DNA of 64,000 nt from a bacterium (GTDB lineage Bacteria; Planctomycetota; Planctomycetia; Planctomycetales; Planctomycetaceae). The translations under genes were made by a program, and so were the position numbers. Below the pieces are notes generated by a model. It saw only the letters and a list, made by a program, of their open reading frames with translations. It was not told where the DNA came from and did no database searches. This document shows positions 18,417 through 28,819 of this stretch, piece after piece. Every line of letters starts with the position of its first letter. The stretch's first letter is position 1. Where the stretch lies: positions 62,001-126,000 of the forward strand of contig WGME01000002.1 of the NCBI GenBank assembly GCA_016125225.1, given 5' to 3'.

Positions 18417-19154
18417 TTATGACCGGATAATCGTGTCCTTGTTCGGCAAATCTCCGAACATCATCAGTGAGTAGACGTGCGTTTTGGAATCGACGATGCC
18501 GCGTGTCCGACTGGTTCTCATAAACATGCCCGCCGGTTGTTCGGACTCCCGCCATTCTCCCATCGGCGCGGCTTGGTCATTCCCCACCTGTAAATAGAGA
18601 GTGTGATCAAAGTCGGCGGTCTCGTGGTATTCCCCGTCGTGGATATGAACCGTCGGGAAGAAGATTTCCAGGCGGTTCTTGCGGGGAAACTCAAACGCCA
18701 TCGGGTGCATTTCTTTCTTTCCCGACTTCAGCTTAAAGACCGCGAATCCATATGATTTGTATCCGGGGACAGACTTCCAGGCATCAGACGGTAACCGGAA
18801 TCGCGGATCAAGGCGTCCAAAATCCTCAATGGTCGGGACGTAGGAGGCTTCAAAGTCACCAACATCCAGTACTTTCAATGGCGCATCCCCTGCAGCAGCA
18901 GCCGCTACAGGTAGCTTATTGATTGCAAAGCCAGTCTGCATGTTGGCAAAGAAATCGGGGTAACTCTTGAGGTTGATGAACTTGACGTCATCCTCAAGAG
19001 TCTTTGACGGAACCGGCAGGGGTAAAACCATCGCCAAGTCTTCGGCCGCTTCATAATCCATTTGATACACCAGATACTGTCGCCCGCCCCCGGAAGGGCG
19101 AGCGAAGATCTGGGTCATATGAACATCTTTAACAGGTTGAGTAAAACAGCACAT
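18417..19154 (-). CDS. Conserved-looking hypothetical protein downstream of the caspase-like gene
   Basis: A 245-residue soluble protein starting at the ATG at 19154, preceded by AAGGA seven bases away; a GTG at 19169 is less likely. I do not recognise the family. No signal peptide or membrane segment is seen. It has a mixed alpha/beta character, a short alanine run (VAAAAAG) about residues 78-85, and a His/aromatic-rich patch, FFPTVHIHDGEYHETADFDH, that could bind metal. It follows the secreted caspase-like gene on the same strand after 99 bases and may share its transcript. Confidence 0.7.
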   Translation of the reverse strand: MCCFTQPVKDVHMTQIFARPSGGGRQYLVYQMDYEAAEDLAMVLPLPVPSKTLEDDVKFINLKSYPDFFANMQTGFAINKLPVAAAAAGDAPLKVLDVGDFEASYVPTIEDFGRLDPRFRLPSDAWKSVPGYKSYGFAVFKLKSGKKEMHPMAFEFPRKNRLEIFFPTVHIHDGEYHETADFDHTLYLQVGNDQAAPMGEWRESEQPAGMFMRTSRTRGIVDSKTHVYSLMMFGDLPNKDTIIRS

Positions 19155-19253
19155 GACGGAATCCTTCACGAGTGTCTTAGGACCAATGTCAGCAAGAATC
19201 CAGCATGGCGGTCAAACGCCAACCAGACAACCCCAATTTACGGTGACGGTTAT

Positions 19254-20660
19254 CTAACGAGGCACAATCTTGTTGGAATCAAACCGGAAGGGCACCTGCT
19301 GTGTTTGACCTTGAAATGTCGCACGTCCCTGCGGCCCGACATCCCGAACAAGTGCTTTAAATGCATCGTTTGTTTGTGTCTCCAGTGAACTTAAAAATTG
19401 ATCCCAGGTAATCGGCACAGATTGCGACGCAATATCAACAAACGTGCGGGTGAAGATTCCCTCATCCGTATACCATGAATTCTGACCTTGTGTTGACGAG
19501 TTCAGATTACACTCTCCCGTATAGTCAACCAGAAGGTGCCGCAACACTGCAGGGTTTATCTGTGCCGCGGCTTGTGCTGTAAATGGTTTCGGTGGAGCGA
19601 TGCCCGGTGTTGAAGGAAAGCACGAATCGGCCATAAGAACCGTCAAGCCAGCCTTTTTCCCTTGCATGGAATACCAGAGATTTGCGCGGGGAATTTGCTC
19701 TTTGAGCGACGTTTCAAAAAACTGCTTGAAGGGATCGTTCACGTCATTGTTCGGGCCGCCGTGGGCACACACATAACAGAACAGCACATCGTCAATCCCT
19801 AATGTAGGAACCTTGTTAAGTGCATCCAGCGCATTGGCAGCCGTCAATCGTTGCGCAAAAATTTTGACTAAAGTAACTCCTGAGCTTGTGGGAAAGGCCT
19901 CGTCAAACAAATCCTCTACTTCATTGGTCGATTTGGACATACCCAACGCCAGACTGTTACTTTGAGCATCATTCACGAGCAGCAGCAGATAGATGCGTTT
20001 GGCCTTGCCAGAGGATTGGCCACCACCACCACCACCACCACCACCACCACCACCCTGCAGTGTACGAATTTTTTTTACTTGATCTTCGATCGTGGCAAGA
20101 TCATCTGCAATGCCATCTAAGCGATCAGAGAATTCCGAAAACTTTTCCACCAAGTCAAGGATCTTTTGAACCTTATCGAGCAAGCCCCCAGAGAACAGAC
20201 CAAGACCACCAGGTAAAGCTGCGGCCTGAGCAGGTGCAGGCAGATTTGCGAGTTCGGTCTCAGCCGCTTTGGCTGCGGCCGCTGCCGCTTTCGAGTCCTC
20301 ACGGATCGCTCGCGCGGCCCGCTCGGCATCTTCGGCCCTCCGTTTGAGCTGAATCGCCTCTTCAGCTGCTTTCATGGCCTTGAGACGCAGCAGCGTTTGT
20401 TCCAGGGTCGCCGCTGAGTTCTGGGCTTTCGCGGCCTGAGCGGCAGCCTTCTCGGCCTCTTTCATCAGCTTTACAGCTTGGGCTCGGGCCGCCTTGGCAT
20501 CGGCAATTTTCTTGGCAATAGGATCGATGGGATCAGTTGCAGTTGTAGCCGGCATGGGCATGGGATCGGGCGTTGTCGATGTGGTTTCATCCCCCCATGC
20601 GACAGCTGCCGTCCAGCCGACGGCGAACACGACTAACAGCGACCAGATTCTTTTTTCCAT
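19254..20660 (-). CDS. Secreted caspase-like (C14) protease with coiled-coil N-terminus and poly-Gly linker
   Basis: A 468-residue protein with a signal peptide (residues 1-22). Residues about 45-200 are an Ala/Lys/Glu-rich coiled coil. A run of 12 glycines (203-214) follows, then a caspase/metacaspase-like domain (about 220-460). The putative catalytic His is His300 in CAHGG, after the strand DDVLFCYVC, and the nucleophile is Cys347 in LMADSC. GIFTRTFVDIA near 401 resembles the p10 'G-x-F-T' segment. Family C14 enzymes cleave after Arg/Lys or Asp. The signal peptide places this one outside the cytoplasm, which is less usual than cytoplasmic signalling caspases. The ATG at 20660 has GGAG upstream. 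No adjacent effector domain is fused. Confidence 0.8.
   Translation of the reverse strand: MEKRIWSLLVVFAVGWTAAVAWGDETTSTTPDPMPMPATTATDPIDPIAKKIADAKAARAQAVKLMKEAEKAAAQAAKAQNSAATLEQTLLRLKAMKAAEEAIQLKRRAEDAERAARAIREDSKAAAAAAKAAETELANLPAPAQAAALPGGLGLFSGGLLDKVQKILDLVEKFSEFSDRLDGIADDLATIEDQVKKIRTLQGGGGGGGGGGGGQSSGKAKRIYLLLLVNDAQSNSLALGMSKSTNEVEDLFDEAFPTSSGVTLVKIFAQRLTAANALDALNKVPTLGIDDVLFCYVCAHGGPNNDVNDPFKQFFETSLKEQIPRANLWYSMQGKKAGLTVLMADSCFPSTPGIAPPKPFTAQAAAQINPAVLRHLLVDYTGECNLNSSTQGQNSWYTDEGIFTRTFVDIASQSVPITWDQFLSSLETQTNDAFKALVRDVGPQGRATFQGQTQQVPFRFDSNKIVPR
20020..20054 (-). repeat. (GGT)n trinucleotide repeat encoding the poly-Gly linker
   Basis: About eleven perfect CCA units on the plus strand, which read as GGT glycine codons in the caspase-like gene. 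Changes in copy number would alter linker length without shifting the frame. Confidence 0.9.
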
Positions 20661-20989
20661 TATTCAGGCTCCGATTCGTAAGGAGTTCCATTCAATCGGG
20701 TGCACACCCAAAATCAGGCTACGCCTGCACACTGTGTACACCGTGAAGACAACAATATCGATAATCTGGGCAATTTCAACAGCGTGATTTGAGAATTCTC
20801 AATCAGCCTGCAGGACCTAAGATTGCTGATTATGACGGTTTTTGCAGGCTCAATCCCGTCCCTCTCTGTAAATCCGTTCTAAGCCGGAGGCTGTGTTCAC
20901 GCGTGTTATCTGGTTCATCCGAATTTTAAGAGCATTCCGCCACAACCTGCGGAACACCTCCAAAACGACTCGCGGCAAGGATGTGTCCT
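20661..20989. other. Divergent intergenic region with palindrome
   Basis: A 329-base region between the caspase-like gene (minus) and the first exported Cys-rich gene (plus), with no protein-like frame. It holds a perfect 14-base palindrome, TTGAGAATTCTCAA, at 20789-20802, and a 7-bp inverted repeat AATCAGC/GCTGATT at 20801-20807 and 20825-20831. These may be operator sites for one or both genes. No clear promoter elements were found. Confidence 0.5.
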
Positions 20990-21424
20990 GTGAAACAATT
21001 TTCCTACTTAGCGACGGCAGTTGTGGGTGCCGGGCTGATTCTCCCGCACGCCACCGCCGATGCTGGCATTGGCAGTTTTTTCAGCAAGAAGTGCTGTGAG
21101 CACTGCGAGCAGTGTGAATGTCAGAGCAAAAAATCGTGTTGCTCACTGCTCAACCTGCCTGATCCGCCGCGAGCCGGGACCGCTAACGCCGTGCCCGCTG
21201 TCATGACGAACCAGCGAGCTGATCGCGCTCCTGCAAAAGCGGCACCTGCTGACTCCGCAGCAGCACCTGCAGCCGCCCCAGCAGTACCCGCTGCTTCCTG
21301 CAGCACAACGAATTCCGCTGCAGCTGCCAATAGCACAGAGATTCAAAGTTTGCAGCGCGATGTGAATGTGCTCAAAGAGCAGATCCGCGTGCTCTCCACG
21401 TTGCTGCAGCAACAGATTCCTTAA
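20990..21424 (+). CDS. Small exported Cys-rich, Ala-rich coiled-coil protein
   Basis: A 144-residue protein if started at the GTG at 20990, which has AAGGA eight bases upstream; an ATG at 20981 overlaps that Shine-Dalgarno sequence and adds three residues. A signal peptide ends near ATADA. The mature protein begins with a cysteine cluster (KKCCEHCEQCECQSKKSCC), continues with an Ala/Pro-rich segment and ends in a short heptad helix (IQSLQRDVNVLKEQIRVLS) suited to oligomerisation. The eight clustered Cys could bind metal or form disulfides. The family is not recognised. Two similar proteins follow at 21532 and 22422. Confidence 0.7.
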   Translation: MKQFSYLATAVVGAGLILPHATADAGIGSFFSKKCCEHCEQCECQSKKSCCSLLNLPDPPRAGTANAVPAVMTNQRADRAPAKAAPADSAAAPAAAPAVPAASCSTTNSAAAANSTEIQSLQRDVNVLKEQIRVLSTLLQQQIP

Positions 21425-21531
21425 CGACTGAACTCTGAATGCCGTAGCTGTTTTTCGATCCTGAACAGCCAAAGCGGTGTCGCACTAATTACCTTGCGGA
21501 ATGAATACACTTCCAAGGAAGGATTCCGATC

Positions 21532-22335
21532 GTGTCCAAAAGAACGACCTTCACCTGTATCGTACTGGCTTGTGCTTCCTCAGCCGCCGCTCAGGAATGT
21601 GCAGCCCCCGGCCCTGTATGTCATACTCCCTGTGTTCCACAGACGGCTGCCGCCGCCGCTGCTCCTGCGAACGACCAGGGCCGTTTTGTTCGTGCTCCAG
21701 CTGCGGGAGCCACTGCGGGGGAATCCAACACGTTGGGGCTTCGCGGTCCTGCGATTCACATTCCTGAAATGCGTATCGCGTTACCAAGCATTGAATTCCC
21801 CAGCCCTTATAAAATCCGTCACGACGCCTTCAAGGTCTTCGATCAGATTCGCAGCCCGCTCGTTCAGGATGCTGCGATTGAATTTGATAACGTCGCTCCG
21901 TCCGCAGCACCTGCCCCCGCTGCCGCTCCGGCCACAACACAACCGGCATATGTGCCGTACTGTCCTCCGGCCTGTGCCGCGCCTGTCCAGTGCACGGAAA
22001 TGGAACAGACCCTTAAAGCCCTGCAATCGCAACTCGCTCGCCTGGAGTCACTGGAGCGCGAACTGCAGGAGATAAAGCAGCAACACCAAACCGCTCAGCC
22101 GACAACGGTCGCGGCATCTCGTCCCGCAAGGAGTGCCTCAGCGGCGCCGCCGCCATCCCGACCGTTGCCGAAACTTCGCCAACCGATTTATGAAACAGCG
22201 TCTTACGAAGAACCCGTGGCCGTTTCCACGACACCCGCGAAAAAACCGCGTCCGACGACCACGATGGCACCGCGAGAGATGGGATTATCATCTCCCGGCC
22301 GTAGTGGAGAGTTCGGCGAGTGGTCGCAGAAATAG
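21532..22335 (+). CDS. Exported Ala/Pro-rich protein with coiled coil
   Basis: A 267-residue protein starting at GTG 21532. A signal peptide (MSKRTTFTCIVLACASSAAA) is followed by a Cys-containing segment (QECAAPGPVCHTPC), a moderately conserved-looking middle (GPAIHIPEMRIALPSIEFPSP), a second Cys segment (YCPPACAAPVQC), a coiled coil near residues 160-190 (LKALQSQLARLESLERELQE) and a Pro/Ser/Thr-rich basic tail. Composition and order mirror the preceding gene, 107 bases upstream, which suggests a shared role, perhaps structural. No enzyme motif is seen. Confidence 0.7.
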   Translation: MSKRTTFTCIVLACASSAAAQECAAPGPVCHTPCVPQTAAAAAAPANDQGRFVRAPAAGATAGESNTLGLRGPAIHIPEMRIALPSIEFPSPYKIRHDAFKVFDQIRSPLVQDAAIEFDNVAPSAAPAPAAAPATTQPAYVPYCPPACAAPVQCTEMEQTLKALQSQLARLESLERELQEIKQQHQTAQPTTVAASRPARSASAAPPPSRPLPKLRQPIYETASYEEPVAVSTTPAKKPRPTTTMAPREMGLSSPGRSGEFGEWSQK

Positions 22336-22340
22336 GTCTC

Positions 22341-22364
22341 GATTCTCACTGATCGAAGAGAATC
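22341..22364 (+). terminator. Possible hairpin after the exported protein gene
   Basis: GATTCTC (22341-22347) and GAGAATC (22358-22364) can form a 7-bp stem with a 10-base loop, five bases beyond the stop. There is no U-tract, so it may be a weak terminator or only an mRNA-end structure. Confidence 0.3.
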
Positions 22365-22421
22365 AGAGCAGACCATCCCAAGGCGTCACATCGAATAAGC
22401 GGTGTTGACGCCTTTCTTAAT

Positions 22422-22964
22422 TTAGGGAAGTTTCCAGTCAGTCGCGATCTGCTGGAGTACCGATTCACGGTTGGCAGCGGCAATTGCAGTCACGGTCCCT
22501 TTCGATTGCAGCTCACCGGTTCGCAGATCAAAGACCGCAGAGTTTGGGTCTTTGGCAGCGAGCTTCTTCTGCAGCAGTGCAATCTGCTTCCAGGTTTCGG
22601 TTTCAGAAGTATCTGACTGACTGAGCAACGTTTGAGACGCAGGCTGCCCGGCCGCATTGTTTGCCTGACCATTTGCCAGATTCGGATTGGGCGGCCCCAG
22701 CAAGGGATTCCCTGCGGCTCCGCCAGCGGCAGCCGCTCCGGCTGCTCCTGCCGTGCCATTCGCTAACGCAGGATTCGGCGGTCCAAGCAAAGGGTTGCCC
22801 CCAGGTGCGGCGGCGGCTGGTGCTGCTGCCGCAGCAGCCCCTGCCGAGGCACTGCCACTAGCACAACAGCAACAACAGTGTTTGTGCTTATGGCCAGCTT
22901 CCACTTCCGCAGAAAATTGGCTGACAAGACCTATTGCAAGTGCGAGAGTAGTAACCAGACGCAT
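22422..22964 (-). CDS. Exported Cys-cluster/Ala-Gly-rich protein with NPLLGPPNP repeats
   Basis: A 180-residue protein starting at the ATG at 22964, which has AAGGA seven bases upstream. The signal peptide ends near VEAG. A His/Cys motif (HKHKHCCCCC) follows directly, then an Ala/Gly-rich region carrying two copies of NPLLGPPNPxLANG. The C-terminal 70 residues look folded: a helix (TWKQIALLQKKLAA), the strand AVFDLRTGELQ and a final helix. The CCCCC run suggests metal binding or lipid/disulfide attachment. It is convergent with the 21532 gene and resembles it and the 20990 protein in composition. The function is unknown. Confidence 0.7.
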   Translation of the reverse strand: MRLVTTLALAIGLVSQFSAEVEAGHKHKHCCCCCASGSASAGAAAAAAPAAAAPGGNPLLGPPNPALANGTAGAAGAAAAGGAAGNPLLGPPNPNLANGQANNAAGQPASQTLLSQSDTSETETWKQIALLQKKLAAKDPNSAVFDLRTGELQSKGTVTAIAAANRESVLQQIATDWKLP

Positions 22965-23083
22965 GAATCGTTCCTTGGAATTAAACTTGTACAAATGGAC
23001 CCGGTTCATCTTGCCATACGATAGTTGTCAGAGCAAGCAGAATTGTCGCCAGCCCCGCAAATTCACCAGTCACCCCGTTCTTC

Positions 23084-23779
23084 GTGTTTGAAAAAACTCT
23101 CGCTGACACCCAAAAGCCCCGTGTTTACGGGAGGTTTTGCGGCGACATCTCAAGTCCTGCCGGAGGATGGACGATTGAGACCGAAGATGAGGGCGTTGAT
23201 CCATTCGCTACGGCGATGTCCAAACCCGAATTTGAGGACCTGTCACGGATGTCGAGTACCAATACCCAGGAGCAGTTTCGGCTCGGTTTTCTAACCGCAG
23301 TCGAAGATGCTGAGCGGGGAATGGTGGGAGGGCTGCTGGTGACCAATAAATTTGGTCGCCCGCTTGAGTTCCAGTGTACGACGCCCGTGAAACCGAACCG
23401 GACGCAACAGATTCTGTACGGCCATACCTTACGACCCTACCTGCTCTCGGAAGTGGTCGGAAAAACGCTGATCGACAAAATCAGCGTGCAGCCGCACCTG
23501 GTCTTAGTAGAGTCCGAGGAACTGCTGAGTCTCCGGGAGTTCATCAGCATTCCGGTTGCCTGCCTGGAATCGGCAGAAACCGCCGCTGCCTCTGCCGATC
23601 CTTTGATGAAACTGGGCAAGCAGCATTTGCGATTCGCCAACTCCGCCGAACCGGATCGCGACAGCATTCGCAAGGCATCGGGACAGGTTCCGGACACGGC
23701 CGACCTGCTGGAACCCTTTGACCGCATCCGTGAAGCCTTGGCCGAAACGTTGAAAGTCGCGGTCGCCAGGTCGGCCTGA
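23084..23779 (+). CDS. Hypothetical protein paired with SNF2-type helicase
   Basis: A 231-residue protein read from GTG 23084; the conserved-looking core begins only near residue 65 ([24 protein letters not shown]), so the true start could be the ATG at codon 45. The core has alternating strands and helices, including a [23 protein letters not shown] segment. No signal peptide is present and the family is not recognised. The helicase gene begins 14 bases after its stop on the same strand, so the two are surely co-transcribed and probably work together on nucleic acid. Confidence 0.7.
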   Translation: MFEKTLADTQKPRVYGRFCGDISSPAGGWTIETEDEGVDPFATAMSKPEFEDLSRMSSTNTQEQFRLGFLTAVEDAERGMVGGLLVTNKFGRPLEFQCTTPVKPNRTQQILYGHTLRPYLLSEVVGKTLIDKISVQPHLVLVESEELLSLREFISIPVACLESAETAAASADPLMKLGKQHLRFANSAEPDRDSIRKASGQVPDTADLLEPFDRIREALAETLKVAVARSA

Positions 23780-23793
23780 AAGATCAACAGACC

Positions 23794-25719
<1,926 letters not shown>

Positions 25720-25732
25720 TCGAGCAACAGGA

Positions 25733-26068
25733 TTACTCCGGGAGATCCAACTCTTCGGCCATTGCGAGGTCTTGACCATGACCTCGTACCCCAATCACAA
25801 ATACCGTTTGCTCTCGAATCACGAAGAGCGTGCGAAATGGACGACCACTCCGTGTCTTGAACAACGCCTGACGGATCTCAGCACTCAGAATTCCGGCTTC
25901 AGGTGCAACACCGCACCCGGGGGCTTCATCAGCCAGTTGACGAAGATGTTTCAGATAGGCGGCATACCAAGCTTCTGCCCCGTTACGTGAACGCTCCGCG
26001 ATCCAGTCGAAAATCTCCTGAACATTCCTGGCAGCCCCAGCGGTGATTTGCACCTGGAGCGGCATCAC
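25733..26068 (-). CDS. RelE/ParE-superfamily toxin (second TA pair)
   Basis: A 111-residue protein of the same kind as the toxin at 7002-7328, sharing EIFDWI, GAEAW, an RSGRPFR motif and VRGHGQ. The start codon is GTG at 26068, overlapping the antitoxin stop by four bases (GTGA); an ATG immediately follows. It ends 13 bases from the convergent helicase gene. Mode of action (RNA cleavage or gyrase poisoning) is undetermined. Confidence 0.82.
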   Translation of the reverse strand: MMPLQVQITAGAARNVQEIFDWIAERSRNGAEAWYAAYLKHLRQLADEAPGCGVAPEAGILSAEIRQALFKTRSGRPFRTLFVIREQTVFVIGVRGHGQDLAMAEELDLPE

Positions 26069-26307
26069 ACAGACCTCAAGGTATTTCGCTCACGGAACTG
26101 GCGATCAAATTCTTCGATGTCGATAGTCTGATGGCTATCGATTTCCGCGAGTGAATCCCGCAAGGCTTGCAATGAGGCTTCACGTTCCCGCCATAATTGC
26201 ACGGCCTCTTCTGGTGAGAGTGAATCGCCCGTAGACGGCAAGAGTTGCGTCGTGAGAAATCGCTGAAAACTCTGTAATTCCGACTCGGTCGTTACGGGCA
26301 TCACCAT
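26065..26307 (-). CDS. Putative antitoxin of the second RelE/ParE pair
   Basis: An 80-residue acidic, helical protein. The ATG at 26307 has AAGGAG just upstream. No ribbon-helix-helix or HTH motif is obvious. The C-terminal half (IDIEEFDRQFRER) could be the toxin-binding helix. Order, overlap and loose resemblance to the 7325-7573 protein support the assignment. Confidence 0.72.
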   Translation of the reverse strand: MVMPVTTESELQSFQRFLTTQLLPSTGDSLSPEEAVQLWREREASLQALRDSLAEIDSHQTIDIEEFDRQFRERNTLRSV

Positions 26308-26389
26308 GTTCTCCTTGACAGATCAACTCTCACGATAACGGACCGCAAGTTCCGACGTCAAAATGGAAAATCCCAATCTCACAGATCAC

Positions 26390-28747
26390 TCACCGCTTCG
26401 GCCAATGGAGATGCTGGTGCAGGAACTCGAAAGTTCCCTGGCCGTTGATGGTGTGCGGGCCGTTGAAGAACTCGATGGTGGTTTTGTCGGCAAGCCCCAT
26501 TTTCGCATAGAACCGGCGGACTTTGGCGTATTCCCAGGCGGTCCATTCATCCAGGGCAACACCGTCATCGTGACCGCGTTCGACCATGAACGGGCGGGGG
26601 GCCATCAGATATGATAGCTCCGCATAGTTGGCGATATGCCCCATGTTCCACTCGAAGATTTCGTACTCACCGGTGAACATGTAGCTGGCCCGCTCATCGA
26701 CGGATGCATTCTTAAGGACCCATTCATTGTAGTCGGCCGAGCAGATCGACAGGCAATACTCAGGAAGCAGCGGAGGCACTCGGACCGCCGTCTTGCCGCC
26801 GTAAGATAAGCCGTAGAACCCGATGCGGGCAGGGTCGACCCAGGGTTGTTCGCTGAGCCATTTCAAGGTCACGCGGTGCTGCGGGAGAATGTAGCTGAAG
26901 AGCGACCGGCCCAGCACATTCGATTTCCGCTGCAGTGTGCGAAAACGGTCCTTGCCGCGGTATGGGTTCTGCGGGGCATAGACGATGAAGCCCTGCTTCA
27001 CGAGTTCGGCGGCAAACGCCTTGTAGGCGGGATAGCCGGACGAGCCCGGCCCATCGATCGTGTCCATCGGCACGCCTTCCAGACCATGCTGGCAGACGAC
27101 CACGGGGCGTTTCTCGCCTTCTTTGAGATCGGTCGGCAACAGCAGAATGCCCGCGGCAATCACATCGTCATAAACGTCCAGCACGACTTCATAACCCTGA
27201 TATGCCTGGTCTTCGAGAATCTTACGACTGCGGGGATTGGCCGGCATCGAGGGTTCCGGAAGCCGACCAATCAGTTTGTCCCAAACCATGGCCCGGTAGG
27301 TTTCCGCCGTTTTGGCCCAGGCATCGGCACTGCTGCGATCTCCTTGCGACCATAACTGATCGCGCGTCTTTGAGCTCAGCTTTAACAGCCGCTGCGTGAA
27401 ATCGACCAGTTCCTGCACCTGGCGCTGCTGGCGGGCTTCGGCTTCGATGGGCGTATGAATCTTCAAGGGATCGCCCATATCGGCATCGAGTTCTTCAACC
27501 TCCATTTCGGTGAGCAACGCCCTCAAAGCCCGTGTTGAACCGGGTTGACCGGTCCCAGCGGCTCCACTCACCACCAATTGCAGTTGGTCGGCCGACTGCA
27601 ACGATTCGTAAATCGATTGCGTCATCGCGAATTCGGCTTGCACCGCGGGTAGCTCGGCCGTTTTGATGTGTCCAGGAGCAGCACCAGCCCGGCGGTCGGG
27701 CTTTGGTGCGTAAGGCGTGGTGACTTCCGGAACGGCAGCCGCTTCGATGATCAGCGGACGTGGGGCAATCATCCCCGCCAGTTCGGCATCACCAAACTCG
27801 GTGAGCAGGTTCCAGACATTACGATCGATCGGTTCCTGCCAGACGCCCTCACGCGGCTGGAAATACCCTGAGACCAAGGTCACATCAATGCGGGGGTCAA
27901 GGGCCGACGCATACATCGCCAGTTGGCCGCCATCCCCCACGCCCGCCACAGTGATGGGCAGGTCGGCCCCGGCATCGCGATTGAACTCCACCAGGGCATC
28001 CACCGCCGCGTGAATCTTCTGCACTTCATAACCGAGCACATGTCGCCCGAGTTCAAAGGCCTGCCGGTAAATCCACTCCCGATGGGATTGATTCGTCATG
28101 GCGATGGCGGGGTTGCCCGAAAACGTCTCCTCGCGGCTGATGAGGGTGGGGATCACCACGATGCAGCCCTGTTCGGCAAGCCAGCGCGGCAGAATCGTCG
28201 CTTCGTGTTTGTCGGGATCGGCGCCGCAGAATTCTTCGGGTGTCCAGGTGGCATCGGGAATGGCGATCACCAGTCCCACAATTTCATCGGCCGTCGGCTC
28301 CAGAACCAATCCTTCAGCAGTCACACCCGGTAACACCTGCCAACGAGCGGGAAGGATGTTGTACAGTTCCGTTTCATCGGCAAGGCGTGTCCCCGGTGGC
28401 TGCACACCCGCCAGCGATGTATCAGCCAGTATCTCTAACCCACGACCGCGAACTCGCGGATCGACCGCTCCAATGATTTCGCGGAACTTCTGGCGATAGG
28501 GTTCGAGTGACGCGTTATAAGCTCCCGGAGAAGACGTGTCGCGCTGCCACTTTCCGGCTCGCGCGGCTTTCGCCTGTTCGATCGCGTTGAGGGCGAACCG
28601 GTCGATGCCTGCCACCATGACCTCATCGAGCGGCTGGTCGATGGTCAACGGTTGCGTGTTCGGCAGGGTGGGAGGAAAGGGAATCGGCTCGGCGGTCCAA
28701 ACCGTCAGGGTAAGCCACGAGGAAAGCAGGCTGGCAAGGCAGTTCAT
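26390..28747 (-). CDS. Secreted tandem alpha/beta-hydrolase (acetyl-xylan-esterase-like)
   Basis: A 785-residue protein starting at ATG 28747, with a signal peptide (MNCLASLLSSWLTLTVWTA). It has two alpha/beta-hydrolase halves. The C-terminal one looks active: the nucleophile elbow is GLSYGG with Ser648, followed by an acid in ERGHDDG and His in GPHTINGQG. The N-terminal half carries GVGDGG at the elbow position, with Asp272 where Ser would be, so it is probably inactive. The layout resembles dienelactone hydrolase/CE7-like esterases common in planctomycetes, which deacetylate polysaccharides. The substrate is not determinable. Gene neighbours are unrelated. Confidence 0.82.
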   Translation of the reverse strand: MNCLASLLSSWLTLTVWTAEPIPFPPTLPNTQPLTIDQPLDEVMVAGIDRFALNAIEQAKAARAGKWQRDTSSPGAYNASLEPYRQKFREIIGAVDPRVRGRGLEILADTSLAGVQPPGTRLADETELYNILPARWQVLPGVTAEGLVLEPTADEIVGLVIAIPDATWTPEEFCGADPDKHEATILPRWLAEQGCIVVIPTLISREETFSGNPAIAMTNQSHREWIYRQAFELGRHVLGYEVQKIHAAVDALVEFNRDAGADLPITVAGVGDGGQLAMYASALDPRIDVTLVSGYFQPREGVWQEPIDRNVWNLLTEFGDAELAGMIAPRPLIIEAAAVPEVTTPYAPKPDRRAGAAPGHIKTAELPAVQAEFAMTQSIYESLQSADQLQLVVSGAAGTGQPGSTRALRALLTEMEVEELDADMGDPLKIHTPIEAEARQQRQVQELVDFTQRLLKLSSKTRDQLWSQGDRSSADAWAKTAETYRAMVWDKLIGRLPEPSMPANPRSRKILEDQAYQGYEVVLDVYDDVIAAGILLLPTDLKEGEKRPVVVCQHGLEGVPMDTIDGPGSSGYPAYKAFAAELVKQGFIVYAPQNPYRGKDRFRTLQRKSNVLGRSLFSYILPQHRVTLKWLSEQPWVDPARIGFYGLSYGGKTAVRVPPLLPEYCLSICSADYNEWVLKNASVDERASYMFTGEYEIFEWNMGHIANYAELSYLMAPRPFMVERGHDDGVALDEWTAWEYAKVRRFYAKMGLADKTTIEFFNGPHTINGQGTFEFLHQHLHWPKR

Positions 28748-28819
28748 GAGGCGGGCTCCGCAGGCAGGGTCGTCGAACGTGACTCCCTGCTTACCCGAAC
28801 CGTTGCCCCAGAGCAACCG

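Noticed and set aside
20020-20054. Repeated units considered as a CRISPR array
   Set aside because: It is a simple trinucleotide repeat without spacers, inside a coding region.
19886-20347. A plus-strand frame with a run of histidines opposite the caspase-like gene
   Set aside because: The His run is only the antisense reading of the GGT glycine tract; the minus-strand protein has a signal peptide and catalytic residues.
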